From Mobiluncus sp034180645 (GTDB taxonomy: Bacteria; Actinomycetota; Actinomycetes; Actinomycetales; Actinomycetaceae): a DNA stretch of 64,000 bases. The DNA lies in assembly GCF_034180645.1 (NCBI RefSeq), contig NZ_JAXFNY010000011.1:1-64000 (forward strand), written 5' to 3'. The notes under the pieces are model-generated. The model searched no databases. It was given only the letters and a program-made list of their open reading frames with translations, and was not told the DNA's origin. The translations under genes were made by a program, and so were the position numbers. Each line of letters opens with the position of its first letter. Within the stretch, counting starts at the first letter, position 1. Below are positions 45,326 to 54,864 of this stretch, piece by piece.

Positions 45326-45892
45326 GTGACACGAATTGTTGCTGGCGAAAAGGGAGGCTTGCACCTGACTGTGCCGAAGTCGGGAACCCGCCCCACTTCC
45401 GAGCGGGTGCGCGAAGCGATGTTTTCCCACCTGCTTTGTTCTGGATTCCCACAAGGTGCCGCGGTTTTGGATTTGTTCGCCGGTTCGGGAGCCCTGGGCC
45501 TGGAGGCGCTGTCTCGTGGCGGGGCAAGCGCGGTTTTTGTCGATGCCGCCCGGTCGGCAGCCAAGGTGCTGCGTGCGAACATAGATACCCTGCACTATCG
45601 GGATTGCTCCCGTGTCGTGGTGAAAGATGCCGCCAAGTACGTTTCTGAACTGAAACCCACGGATTGTTTTGACCTCATTTTCTTGGACCCCCCTTATGCT
45701 TTAGCGCCTTACGTGCTTTCAGAGATTCTGGCAGGCCTGACCGCGCACTTCAGCCCGGAGGGGGTCATGGTACTGGAGACATCAAAAAAGTTTCCTACCC
45801 CTGAGATTCCTTCGGGACTGCAAGCCGATGGCACGAAGAACTACGGGGATACCCTGGTCACTTATTTGCAGAAGGCTCGGGACTGCGGTTGA
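45326..45892 (+). CDS. rsmD: 16S rRNA (guanine-966-N2)-methyltransferase
   Basis: A 188-aa Rossmann-fold methyltransferase acting on the 30S subunit. Start motif TRIVAGEKGGLHLTVP, SAM-binding LDLFAGSGALGLEALSRG and catalytic FLDPPYAL are typical. GTG start. Its last 35 nt overlap the 3' end of the convergent membrane-protein gene. The group coaD-rsmD-recG is the usual arrangement; an unusual gene is inserted before recG. Confidence 0.94.
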   Translation: MTRIVAGEKGGLHLTVPKSGTRPTSERVREAMFSHLLCSGFPQGAAVLDLFAGSGALGLEALSRGGASAVFVDAARSAAKVLRANIDTLHYRDCSRVVVKDAAKYVSELKPTDCFDLIFLDPPYALAPYVLSEILAGLTAHFSPEGVMVLETSKKFPTPEIPSGLQADGTKNYGDTLVTYLQKARDCG

Positions 45893-48320
45893 GTTGGATG
45901 GCTCGCTGTGCAATCACAGCACTCAGAGCTGGCAGTACCAGATAGATAGCTTCCTTCACAATCATCATCCCGGAATCGTTGATAGGCACAGCCACCGCCA
46001 TGCCCAACAAAATACCCAAAGCCACGATGCGCAGGGCAGGCAGGTCAGTGAGCTGATCCCAGGTGGACACCCACCACGGCCAGGACACTTGGCGGCGTTT
46101 TACCATCACCATAGCCACCACTAGCGCCACTACTACCAGCGCTAATAGAATGACGACCCCGAGGTTGTTTTCAAAAGAACGCAGCACATCACGGACCTTT
46201 CCGGCAATCAACTCCTGACTTTCACTGCTGCCCAGATTCGACCAAAAGTTCCCGATATGACTGTCTGAACCGCGGGAGAACCAGCCGATAGCCCCCATCA
46301 CCCCTAGTGTGAGCACCACCCAGACACCGGCGTGCCACCAGCGCGGTCGTACTCCAGCAGCCATCAAGGCGACTATCCCAAAGGCCAGAATAATTCCCGG
46401 AGGTCCCCCGAAGTCCGCACCCCAACCGGGCAATGCATCAATCAAGAGGACTGCGACACCGAGCCCCGCGGTGACCCAGGCGGCCCAGCGTTGGCCCCAG
46501 AAACGTTGCAGGACCGGCAGTAATGCCAGGAGAGCCCCGATAATGAGAATGATGTAGGTCCGGTTAGAAATGCCGTAGTAGCGCCGCGAACTGAGGACCA
46601 GGGAACCCATAAATCCGTTGCGTTGATGGGCGGACCCCAGGACAATGTCCAGCGCCAAAATAAAGAATGAAATCCCTGCCAGAATAGACACCGCGTGAGG
46701 ACTACGCCACAGAATACCCACCAAAGCCGCCGCAATCACCGCAGTCAAGGCCAGGGCTACCGCGATTGCTCCAACCGTAGAGTCGGTACCGGGCAAGTTC
46801 CACCACGGAATCCAGTTCAGAATCAGCGCTGCCGGTAGCATCGCAAAGGCAATAAGACCCAGGAGACGTACCACCCACCAGCTGTTTGCTAAACGCCGCG
46901 AGCCACGCGATGCAAAAGCCCAGATTATCAGCGCCCCAATCGCCAGGTAAGACAGCAGATGAAAGACCTGGTACCACCGTGAGTTGGCGCGCAGGGCTGA
47001 ACTGGCGTGACGCTGCTGCTCGGTAATCACGGAACAAGCCTCGGCCACGCTAGCGACCGGGTTAACTTTCAGCTCAGGAAGGGTGATATTCGCCGGGGAG
47101 ACCAGCTTGGGATCCAGGTATGTGCGCGCGTTCAACACTAAACCGCGTACGTCGGCAAGAGTTGCTAAGCCGGCGGCGTGAGTCGTGGAAGTGTAGAGAA
47201 CACCAGCGCCAGCAGTCCCAGCGTCGGAAGCTGCGGCAGACTCCCCGCCCGTCAGCGCCAACCCGGGAGTCTGCGCTGCCAGCAGCTGCAGGGATCTGGC
47301 ACCTTCAAAATCCCCCAAAGAAGCGATAATGACCGGACGAGGGTGCGCCGCGCTCTGATTTGCGCTCAGGATGGCGGACAGCTGCTGTAGGGACAGGGTC
47401 TTTGCCGTGTCGTAGGTGTTCTGATTCAGCACAGCGGTGTCAACCGTATCCAAATCCACCACAACATCGCTGGGAGCGGCGGCGAGAAGGCTCTGCCACA
47501 CAGATTCCAAAGATGTCCGGTTCTTTAAGGTCTTGCCTAGCGGCGAGGTGGACTGTTGGGCTTTGGCGGCAAGTGCGGCTCTGGCCCCAGCCCCGGTACG
47601 CTCGTTATAGAGGGAATCGAGCGTGGAAGGATTGATTCGCACCATTTCGGGGACGACCGGCAAGGGCAGCCAGTGGGCGACCTGACCGCGGCGATTCGCC
47701 AGCGGTATTCCTGCATTTCGTCCGACCGCCCAAGCATCCGTCGCAAAAATCCCGCGAGTGGGCCAGGTAATGTTTTCGGTGCGGCCTTTAAACTGGGCAT
47801 AGGTGACAGCTGCAGCATTTGGCAAGGGCGTGGCGGCGGCAGGTTCGACCTGAACCGGTGTCTGCACGGCCGTGCCATCGCCCTTCACCAGCTTCATCCC
47901 CAAGCATTGCGACCCTACAGTTTTAGCCAACCGGCGCCCTTCTTCGTCGGCAACATCGCCGCGAGCCCGCAGCTGCATCCATCCTTCGGTGGGGCAGGTA
48001 TAAATCCGAAATGACCGCGTGCTCAGTGCTGAAAACGTAAACGGAACCAGCATTTCCCCCAGCTGATTGCCCTGTAAATCGAGGTCGCTGGGCTTCAGAC
48101 CGCTCATCCCCAAAAACAGCACGCCGGGGGCGTCCGGGGAAGGTGCCACGGCATTGACACCCTGCGTCCACAGGCCAGGAACGGCCAGCGTCCCGCGGGC
48201 AGCGGCAGGTATCGCACTGGCTTGGGGAAGGGCCGCCAGCGTCACCGTCAGCATCGCGATAAACGCTCCCAGACGCCGCCACCATGAACACACAGAGGGA
48301 ATTTTACCAAGTTTAAACAC
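45858..48320 (-). CDS. Large polytopic membrane protein with exported N-terminal domain
   Basis: An 820-aa protein. A signal-like helix (residues ~15-37) precedes ~410 exported residues, then about ten to eleven membrane helices from ~450 to the end. The exported part begins VLFLGMSGLKPSDL, includes DVVVDLDTVDTA and RPVIIASLGDFEG, and ends GVLYTSTTHAAGLATLADVR. This order resembles the alkaline-phosphatase-like fold used in an uncharacterised actinobacterial membrane family, but active-site residues are not evident, so a catalytic role is doubtful. GTG start 14 nt after recG. Function not assigned. Confidence 0.7.
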   Translation of the reverse strand: MFKLGKIPSVCSWWRRLGAFIAMLTVTLAALPQASAIPAAARGTLAVPGLWTQGVNAVAPSPDAPGVLFLGMSGLKPSDLDLQGNQLGEMLVPFTFSALSTRSFRIYTCPTEGWMQLRARGDVADEEGRRLAKTVGSQCLGMKLVKGDGTAVQTPVQVEPAAATPLPNAAAVTYAQFKGRTENITWPTRGIFATDAWAVGRNAGIPLANRRGQVAHWLPLPVVPEMVRINPSTLDSLYNERTGAGARAALAAKAQQSTSPLGKTLKNRTSLESVWQSLLAAAPSDVVVDLDTVDTAVLNQNTYDTAKTLSLQQLSAILSANQSAAHPRPVIIASLGDFEGARSLQLLAAQTPGLALTGGESAAASDAGTAGAGVLYTSTTHAAGLATLADVRGLVLNARTYLDPKLVSPANITLPELKVNPVASVAEACSVITEQQRHASSALRANSRWYQVFHLLSYLAIGALIIWAFASRGSRRLANSWWVVRLLGLIAFAMLPAALILNWIPWWNLPGTDSTVGAIAVALALTAVIAAALVGILWRSPHAVSILAGISFFILALDIVLGSAHQRNGFMGSLVLSSRRYYGISNRTYIILIIGALLALLPVLQRFWGQRWAAWVTAGLGVAVLLIDALPGWGADFGGPPGIILAFGIVALMAAGVRPRWWHAGVWVVLTLGVMGAIGWFSRGSDSHIGNFWSNLGSSESQELIAGKVRDVLRSFENNLGVVILLALVVVALVVAMVMVKRRQVSWPWWVSTWDQLTDLPALRIVALGILLGMAVAVPINDSGMMIVKEAIYLVLPALSAVIAQRAIQLNRSPEPSANK

Positions 48321-48334
48321 GCCAGCTGTACTCC

Positions 48335-50785
48335 CTAGGACTTCGTGAGATTCTGAGCCCCTTCCCCCAGGTCAAACACCAACCGAGCCAACTCCGGGTG
48401 TGCACTGAGCTGGGGATCTTCCGCCACCACCGTGGCAGCTGCGGCTTTGGCGGCCGCAATGACTTCCGCGTCACTAACCAAGGAAAGCACCTTTAGCCGG
48501 GAACGGCGGCCCGACTGGCTTTGACCCAGGACATCGCCCTCCCGGCGGATTCTCAAATCAGCTTCAGCCAGCGCGAACCCGTCCCGGCTCGCTGCAAAAG
48601 CCAGCAGGCGCGCCAGGGCCGGAGCCAGCGCCCCCTCCCCCGCTTGTGCCATCAAATCCGCCAGATTGTCCGAAACGGGCGGGAAATCTAGGGGGGCAAT
48701 GGCGAGGCAAACGCCGGGACGCGAACCGCGGCCAATCCGCCCTCGCAGCTGGTGCAGCTGTGAAATCCCGTAACGGTCGGCATCCAAGATAATCATCATG
48801 GAGGCTTCGGGCACGTCCATACCGACTTCCACAACCGTGGTGGACACCAGCAGCGGGGTGCGACCCGTAGCAAAGTCCGCCACGGCCTGTTGTTTGGCAC
48901 CGGAATCCAGGTTGGAATGTGCCACCCCAATCGGAATATCTCTAAATACGGGCAGTTCAGCCAGTTGTGACGCAGTCTGGGTGACGGTGTGCAGGACCCG
49001 GCCGGGCTCCAGCTCTTCGAGTTCTCCAAACCCGGCTAAATCATCGCCCCAGCTGGTTTTCGCGGCGGTCTTTCGCTTTTTCCGCCCGGTTTCCGGAGGG
49101 TTCTGGAGAGCAGCAGAGTCGGCAGAGTCCAGTTCAGAGGCGTCCGGCGCAATCTTGGGGCAAAGCACATAGACTCGCCCTCCCCGTTCGATTTCTTCCG
49201 CGGCCCGGCTCCAGGCACGCGTGACCCACCGCACATTTGCTTCGTTGACCAGGAACGTCTGGACCTCCGCGCGTCCCTCGGGCAGCTGGCGCAACACGGA
49301 AACATCCAAGTCCCCAAACACCGTCATGGCTACGGTTCGCGGTATCGGCGTAGCGGTCATGGTCAAGAAATGTGGGGCTCTCTCCCCTTTCGCCAGCAGA
49401 GCTCCGCGCTGTTCCACCCCGAAACGGTGCTGCTCATCAACCACAACCAGGGCCAGGCGAGACAAATGCAGCGACTCAGTCAGCAGAGCCTGGGTTCCCA
49501 CCACCAGCATCGGCTCACCGACCGCCCCCCGGTCAGCAATTTCTCGTTTCTCCGGCGCGGATGTTGAACCGGTCAGCAAACGTAGCGGGACACTATCCGT
49601 ACCGGGCTGTGCCCCCGATAGCTCGCCCAGAGGATCCGCCAGTGCCCCCAACAACCGATTCAGGGTCTGAAAATGCTGGTGGGCGAGGACTTCTGTGGGA
49701 GCCATGAAAGCGGCTTGAAAACCGTTTTGTACCGCGGCGACACACGCCAAAGCCGAAACCACGGTCTTGCCCGACCCCACCTCTCCCTGCAACAGCCGAT
49801 TCATCGGGACTTCGCGGGCAATGTCCCCCGCGATTTCATTCCATACCTGGCACTGCCCGGCAGTGAGCTGGAAAGGCAACCCCGCCACGACTTGTGAAAC
49901 CAGGTCGCCAGGTTCCCCGCACTCACCCGTACTCGATGCGGAAGCGTCCCGAGAAACCGGCAAGGACCAGGCCGGATGGGCTTGGACCTGGTTGCGGGCT
50001 TTGGCCAGAGCCGCGCCCAGCGTAAATGCCTCACGGAACCGCAGATAATCCACTGCGGCCTGGTATTGGGCATCGGTTTCCGGGTGGTGCAAGCCGAGCA
50101 AAGCTGTGTACGCGTCAGGGAGGTTCCTCTCGCGGCGCAGCGAGTCGGGGATGGCTTCGGGTATCTCCGCGGGGTTTAGCATCAGCAGCTGAGTGTCAAT
50201 AATTTTCCCGATTTTCCACGAGGGCAGACCCGCGGTGGCATGATAGAGCGGCTGAGGTCGGGTTGAGAGGGTTTTCACGACTTCCGGGTCATAATCGGCC
50301 AGCACCCGGTATTCCGGATGAGCCAAGAAGGCTTCACTGGCCCGGCTGCCCGGTTTACCCGAAAGTCGCCCGGCAAAAACCGCTAAAGTCCCCTTTTCCA
50401 GGCGATTTGCGTGCATGTTTAAGGCGTTGGGGTGTTTCGCAAAGAAACGCACGGTCAGGCGGTTGGGCCTCTTTCCCCACAAGTCCGGACGGAATCCTCC
50501 CTCGTCGAAAGCGTCCGTTTCCAGCTGGTCCTGCAGGGTTACCGTGAGCATGGCTTTGTCGTGGCGGCGAGTCCAGCCCAGACGCGAATCCATCACCACC
50601 GCAAAAACGGTGACATCCGCCCCGGGGATTAGCGAGTCAAAACGGGTCAGTTCTCCCCATCGATAGGTTCGCCGCGGCGGGTACCACAGCAAATCACCCA
50701 AGGTCAATACCCCCAGGTGAGCGAACTTGGAGACTACGGATTTCGCCTTAACTATCCGCTCCAGAGGGGTCTGCAAGTTCACCAT
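48335..50785 (-). CDS. recG: ATP-dependent DNA helicase RecG
   Basis: Reverses stalled forks and migrates Holliday junctions. The N-terminal wedge/OB domain (about 60-160), helicase Walker A LLQGEVGSGKTVVSALAC, DEQHRFGVEQR (DExH box), TATPIPRT, and the C-terminal helicase motifs HSNLDSGAKQQAV, VGMDVPEASMMII and QLHQLRGRIGRG are present in 816 aa. An inserted low-complexity Lys/Arg segment lies between the lobes. Upstream, 84 nt away, is the FakA-like gene, as Rv2974c lies beside recG in M. tuberculosis. Confidence 0.95.
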   Translation of the reverse strand: MVNLQTPLERIVKAKSVVSKFAHLGVLTLGDLLWYPPRRTYRWGELTRFDSLIPGADVTVFAVVMDSRLGWTRRHDKAMLTVTLQDQLETDAFDEGGFRPDLWGKRPNRLTVRFFAKHPNALNMHANRLEKGTLAVFAGRLSGKPGSRASEAFLAHPEYRVLADYDPEVVKTLSTRPQPLYHATAGLPSWKIGKIIDTQLLMLNPAEIPEAIPDSLRRERNLPDAYTALLGLHHPETDAQYQAAVDYLRFREAFTLGAALAKARNQVQAHPAWSLPVSRDASASSTGECGEPGDLVSQVVAGLPFQLTAGQCQVWNEIAGDIAREVPMNRLLQGEVGSGKTVVSALACVAAVQNGFQAAFMAPTEVLAHQHFQTLNRLLGALADPLGELSGAQPGTDSVPLRLLTGSTSAPEKREIADRGAVGEPMLVVGTQALLTESLHLSRLALVVVDEQHRFGVEQRGALLAKGERAPHFLTMTATPIPRTVAMTVFGDLDVSVLRQLPEGRAEVQTFLVNEANVRWVTRAWSRAAEEIERGGRVYVLCPKIAPDASELDSADSAALQNPPETGRKKRKTAAKTSWGDDLAGFGELEELEPGRVLHTVTQTASQLAELPVFRDIPIGVAHSNLDSGAKQQAVADFATGRTPLLVSTTVVEVGMDVPEASMMIILDADRYGISQLHQLRGRIGRGSRPGVCLAIAPLDFPPVSDNLADLMAQAGEGALAPALARLLAFAASRDGFALAEADLRIRREGDVLGQSQSGRRSRLKVLSLVSDAEVIAAAKAAAATVVAEDPQLSAHPELARLVFDLGEGAQNLTKS

Positions 50786-50869
50786 GGTTTCACCTTATCA
50801 GGGAGCCTCTCACCGAAAATTCGGAAGTGTTGGAAAAGCGGAGGTCATCGCGGGGACACACCACAGATG

Positions 50870-52489
50870 TCAAAACCGAACTCCGATGCAGGTGGGGCCG
50901 GGCTGTCCTCCGTAATAGGCGACAAGTTCAATGTCCGCGTATTTCGCCAAAGCGAGCTGCAACTTCATCCGGTCCGTGCTGACATTTTCGGAACTGATGA
51001 CCGCGTGGAGTTCCCGGTTCGACCCCAGGTCGTTGACAAGGTCGCGAATCTGGGTGTCCAAGTCATGATCAGACAAGGGTTCAACCCGGATGCTGGCTTT
51101 CAAATCCCGGCAAGTGGTTTCCAAATCGCGCAGCTGCTCCGAAGCTGCACCGCGAAACCGTTTCCCCTGCAAGGATTGCACCAGCCACGCTGCGCTCAAC
51201 TCGTCGTCGGTATCCGCCACCATCACAGGAGCGTCCGAACAGTCGGTATCGTCCAGGGAATCGCGCATTGTCAGAGCCATTTCGCGCGCTTCAGGGGTAG
51301 TGGGAATGATGAGAGTAGCGCGGCCTTTGGGGATGGAGCGCCAGGCCCAACAAATCTGTTCGGGATTTTCCGTGCCTAAAAGGACCGTGGCTCCCGCTCT
51401 GGCGTAGGTCTCCACCAGTGCCGGCGCGGCGCTGAGGACCAGCAGCCCCGGAGTCACGAGCGGGGCCTGGCGGGCGGCAAAGTCAGACAAAACCACCACA
51501 TTGTCAAAATCAGCAGTGAGTTTAGTCAGGGGATCTTCGTCGCCTTCGAGGGCTTCAGGGCGGAGGCCGAGATGCTGAATCAGCACAGCTCCATGCGGAT
51601 ATGGCAGGGCTGCCAGAGGCGAGGGGGTATGTACGTGCGCTACGAAACGTCCCACTCCAATTTCATCTAAAATTTTACAAACCAGCACTTCAGAGCTGGC
51701 CGCCCGCAGACTGTCCCGCAGCTTTCCAGTAGGTATATCCATGGACTCAAAATGGAAAGTGGCGGCAAATTCACCGCCCGGCACCGTGTGCCGCAGACTT
51801 TCCGCAACGATACGCGAACGATTAGCCCAATCGCGTAACATGGCTTGCACCGTGGAAACATTGGTGGCGGCATCACCTTCAGCTGTGGCAGCCAGGTCAG
51901 CCAAGGAAGCAAAAATCAGGCAGGCCCCCGCCAGGCCGGCATCTCCCACCCCGCCGTGAGCGTCAGCGGAATCAATGGTAGCTTCCTGCGCACAAACCAA
52001 AGCCGTGTCCACGACTTGTGACAAAGTCAACAGTTCCAGTTCCGAAAGCTGTTGCGAAACGGTAGAAATCAATCGGGACAACCCGAATTCCCAGGTATCT
52101 GACCCGCTGACTGCCTTAAACGCCCTGTCCATGGCATCGATGGCCATCAGTAAATCGGCCGGACGCACCACGGGCGCATCCCCCCAGGCCTCGGCACAGG
52201 CGGCAAAACTGGAAGCGAGGAAAATCCCGACTGATCCGTAGGGAAATTTCGCGACTTCCCGGCTCAGCGCGCCCATAAAGTCCGCGGGACGCAGGGAGGG
52301 ACTCAGGGCTTGCGCCGCACGCGTGGCCGCCGCCCAAGAATTCCCTAGATTAGCCCCGGTGTTGAAATTCGGTACGGGGAAAGTGTTGAGGTCGTCCAGC
52401 AAATCCCGCGCCTGATTCAAGACCTCCCCCGTGCGCACGCACCATTCGCGAAGGTCTTTTGTCTCCAACTTTTGTCGCGCGGTATCCAA
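50870..52489 (-). CDS. FakA/DhaL-like protein lacking canonical catalytic aspartates
   Basis: A ~539-aa member of the DAK-phosphatase/FakA family (Rv2974c position). In active members the N-terminal DhaL domain binds ATP-Mg through FPVPDGDTGTN; here the same place reads FPVPNFNTGANL, with both Asp replaced by Asn and Phe-Asn. The later GARGNSG motif appears as FPYGSVGIFL. The C-terminal half keeps the fatty-acid-kinase layout (VLLGTENPEQICWAW, ATLIIPTTPEAREM). Kinase activity is therefore doubtful. I chose TTG 52489 because GGAGG lies 7 nt upstream; the frame extends to 52576. Confidence 0.75.
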   Translation of the reverse strand: MDTARQKLETKDLREWCVRTGEVLNQARDLLDDLNTFPVPNFNTGANLGNSWAAATRAAQALSPSLRPADFMGALSREVAKFPYGSVGIFLASSFAACAEAWGDAPVVRPADLLMAIDAMDRAFKAVSGSDTWEFGLSRLISTVSQQLSELELLTLSQVVDTALVCAQEATIDSADAHGGVGDAGLAGACLIFASLADLAATAEGDAATNVSTVQAMLRDWANRSRIVAESLRHTVPGGEFAATFHFESMDIPTGKLRDSLRAASSEVLVCKILDEIGVGRFVAHVHTPSPLAALPYPHGAVLIQHLGLRPEALEGDEDPLTKLTADFDNVVVLSDFAARQAPLVTPGLLVLSAAPALVETYARAGATVLLGTENPEQICWAWRSIPKGRATLIIPTTPEAREMALTMRDSLDDTDCSDAPVMVADTDDELSAAWLVQSLQGKRFRGAASEQLRDLETTCRDLKASIRVEPLSDHDLDTQIRDLVNDLGSNRELHAVISSENVSTDRMKLQLALAKYADIELVAYYGGQPGPTCIGVRF

Positions 52490-52591
52490 CCTGTTTCCTC
52501 CCTGGTCACCTCCTAAGTTACCTGTTGCCACTCGGTTTTCCTGGTTGCCATTCCGGTTTGACCAGTTTTGCGTCAAGCGACAATAAACGTC

Positions 52592-52627
52592 GGTCCCACT
52601 GCCGCTACCCGAAACGACAGTGGGACC
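52592..52627 (-). terminator. Hairpin downstream of aspA
   Basis: GGTCCCACTG (52592-52601) and CAGTGGGACC (52618-52627) pair perfectly around a 16-nt loop, 33 nt beyond the aspA stop. On the minus strand it is followed by gacgtttattg, a poor U-run, so termination is likely but not assured. Confidence 0.55.
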
Positions 52628-52660
52628 AACCAGACTGGGGAATTGACCCTCACCACGGAT

Positions 52661-54103
52661 TCAACGCTGGGGCAGACCCCGTTCGTCGTCGCCCCAGACC
52701 TTGCCGGTGTAGTGGGGGCTCATGAGAGACTCCAAGCTGAGAACTTCGTCAAGCTCCGCGGGGGTCATCAAGCCTTTTTCAATGACCAGTTCCCTGACTG
52801 ACTTGCCGGTCTTCGCGGCTTCTTTCCCAATCAAGTCACCATTATGGTGACCGATGATGTCGTTGAGATAGGTGACGATTCCGATGGAGTTATGCACATA
52901 TGCTTCGCAGACTTCACGGTTGGCGGTGATACCGTCAATGCACCTGGTGCGCAAGGTGTCAATAGCGTTGGTCAGCAGCTCAATGGATTCAAACATGCAC
53001 TGAGCCGCGGCTGGTTCCATGACGTTCAGCTGCAGCTGACCAGCGGCGACAGCGTGGGTTAGGGCGACATCGTTGCCCATGACCTTGAAACAAACCTGGT
53101 CGACGACCTCGGGAATAACCGGGTTGACTTTGGCGGGCATAATCGAGGAACCCGGTTGCATCTCGGGAAGGTTAATTTCATGAAGGCCACAGCGCGGCCC
53201 TGAGGAAAGCAGTCGCAGGTCATCACAAATTTTCGACAGCTTGGACGCCAGCCGCTTCAGCACCGCGTGAACTGCCAGGTAAGCGCCGTTATCTGAGGTG
53301 GCTTCCAGCAGGTTAGTCGCCGGAACGATATCGTATCCAGTCACTTCCGAGAGCTTTTGGCACGCAACCTTTGGATAGCCCTCCGGCGTGTTTACACCGG
53401 TGCCGATAGCAGTCGCCCCCAAGTTCATTTCCAACAGCAAATCCCCCGTAACGGACAAACGCGTCAGTTCCTCACCTATGTTTACTGAAAAACCGTTGAA
53501 TTCCTGACCCAATGTCATGGGGACGGCATCCTGCAGCTGGGTGCGGCCCATCTTAAGAATGTCTTTAAATTCTTCGCCTTTGCGGGCAAAAGCATCGGAC
53601 AGCTCACGTACTGCCCGCTCCACATCGTGAAGCTGGGTGTACACCGCCACGCGAAAACCCGTGGGATAGGCGTCGTTGGTGGATTGGCTCTTGTTCACGT
53701 GGTCATTAGGGTTAATGATATCGTAGCGGCCTTTTTCGTAGCCCAACAGTTCCAAAGCCAAGTTCGCCACGACTTCGTTGGTGTTCATGTTCACCGAGGT
53801 GCCCGCCCCGCCTTGGAACACATCCACGGGGAACTGATCCATGGCTCGGCCCTTCTCTAGCACTTCGTCGCAGCCGGCCACAATGGCGCGAGCGATGTCG
53901 TGGGGAAGCACGTGCAACTCTTCATTCGCTAACGCCACTGCCTTTTTGACCTGGACCATGGCTCGCACGAACTCGGGAACATCCTGGATTTTTTTACCCG
54001 ATATATGGAAATTCTCGATTGCGCGCAGGGTTTGCACCCCGTAGTAAACATCCTCAGGAATTTCACGTTTCCCCAGCAGGTCCTCTTCGATACGCCCAGC
54101 CAT
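52661..54103 (-). CDS. aspA: Aspartate ammonia-lyase
   Basis: Converts aspartate to fumarate and ammonia, feeding fumarate as an anaerobic electron acceptor or carbon source. The fumarase/aspartase signature GSSIMPAKVNP, the substrate-binding QGGAGTSVNMNTNEVVAN and DHVNKSQSTNDAYPTG are intact. At 480 aa it matches the family and resembles AspA rather than FumC in its N-terminus (EDLLGKREIPEDVYYG). Two adjacent ATG codons occur; the second (54103) has the better spacing from AGGAG. Confidence 0.94.
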   Translation of the reverse strand: MAGRIEEDLLGKREIPEDVYYGVQTLRAIENFHISGKKIQDVPEFVRAMVQVKKAVALANEELHVLPHDIARAIVAGCDEVLEKGRAMDQFPVDVFQGGAGTSVNMNTNEVVANLALELLGYEKGRYDIINPNDHVNKSQSTNDAYPTGFRVAVYTQLHDVERAVRELSDAFARKGEEFKDILKMGRTQLQDAVPMTLGQEFNGFSVNIGEELTRLSVTGDLLLEMNLGATAIGTGVNTPEGYPKVACQKLSEVTGYDIVPATNLLEATSDNGAYLAVHAVLKRLASKLSKICDDLRLLSSGPRCGLHEINLPEMQPGSSIMPAKVNPVIPEVVDQVCFKVMGNDVALTHAVAAGQLQLNVMEPAAAQCMFESIELLTNAIDTLRTRCIDGITANREVCEAYVHNSIGIVTYLNDIIGHHNGDLIGKEAAKTGKSVRELVIEKGLMTPAELDEVLSLESLMSPHYTGKVWGDDERGLPQR

Positions 54104-54265
54104 CATCGCTCCTATCTGTTCCCCGGAAAAAGGATTTCTACACCGTTTTGCCAGAACAACGGCGTTCTAGCAGTCCCATTCTAGCCTGCGGGTTCAGCGT
54201 CGTGTTTCAGAACGAGCGGTGTCTTGGGCGCGCGTAACGAATCTGCTTTTACAGCGGGGTTTGAT

Positions 54266-54294
54266 TTGAGTATCGGCCCAGTTTGCTTTATCAT
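54266..54294 (+). promoter_or_regulatory. Sigma-A promoter of rpmB
   Basis: TTGAGT (54266-54271), 17-nt spacer, TATCAT (54289-54294). This is the clearest -35/-10 pair I found. It would start transcription near 54301 and give a leader of about 75 nt before rpmB. Confidence 0.65.
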
Positions 54295-54374
54295 AGTGAG
54301 GTTGCTCGTTGAGAGCTGCGGGTTCAAAGCCCGTGGAAGACTTTGAAGAATTACAAGAAATCAGAGGTATGAAC

Positions 54375-54572
54375 ATGGCAGCGGTATGCGATGTATGTGG
54401 AAAAGGTCCCGGTTTCGGGATGAGCGTGTCTCACTCTCACCGACGTAACAAGCGTCGTTTCAATCCGAACATTCAGCGGGTTCGTGCCATCGTTAATGGC
54501 ACCCCCCGTCATTTGAACGTCTGCACCAAGTGCATCAAGTCCAATCGAGTGGTGCGCAACACGGGTCGCTAA
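54375..54572 (+). CDS. rpmB: 50S ribosomal protein L28, zinc-ribbon form
   Basis: A 65-aa ribosomal protein beginning MAAVCDVCGKGPGFGMSVSH. Two CxxC pairs (CDVC and CTKC) indicate the zinc-binding form. ATG 54375 is preferred because it gives the conserved start and has AGAGG 7 nt upstream. In M. tuberculosis a zinc-independent paralogue replaces such proteins under zinc limitation; no paralogue is visible here. A terminator follows. Confidence 0.95.
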   Translation: MAAVCDVCGKGPGFGMSVSHSHRRNKRRFNPNIQRVRAIVNGTPRHLNVCTKCIKSNRVVRNTGR

Positions 54573-54593
54573 ACCCGATTCACTTCTTGAATG

Positions 54594-54630
54594 CCGCGTC
54601 AGGGTTCGTCTTGGCGCGGTTTTTGTTTTT
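54594..54630 (+). terminator. Rho-independent terminator of rpmB
   Basis: CCGCGTC (54594-54600) pairs with GGCGCGG (54613-54619) with one wobble, followed by tttttgttttt. It closes the rpmB transcript. Confidence 0.8.
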
Positions 54631-54666
54631 GTGTCGGTCAATACAAACGGGCTAAAAGTCATTATT

Positions 54667-54703
54667 GGGGAGGTTCACGGCAGTGAGCCTCCCCAAAAGT
54701 TTT
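54667..54703 (+). terminator. Second hairpin between rpmB and the phosphate transporter
   Basis: GGGGAGGTTCAC (54667-54678) and GTGAGCCTCCCC (54683-54694) form a 12-bp stem with a GGCA loop and one G-T pair, followed by aaaagtttt. It may be a back-up terminator or lie in the promoter region of the phosphate transporter. I saw no convincing PhoP/PHO box between here and 54865. Confidence 0.6.
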
Positions 54704-54864
54704 AACAAAAATTCTGCCCATAATTTACACGCATTTAACACTAGTGCAATGTTCAGTTAACAGTCGAAAGGTAGAGTTCCTTTGGATTACCGGGCGAGGG
54801 CTGCCAGTTACAAACGGCGGCTTGGACTTCCGGCAGTCACTCTCACAATCCTAAGGATGCTGCT

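Noticed and set aside
45858..45892. Overlap of rsmD and the membrane-protein gene as a possible frameshift
   Set aside because: Both C-termini read sensibly to their stops, so this is a simple tail-to-tail overlap.
54310..54345. tRNA-like T-arm (GGGTTCAAAGCCC) in the rpmB leader
   Set aside because: No acceptor stem, D-arm or anticodon arm can be built around it.
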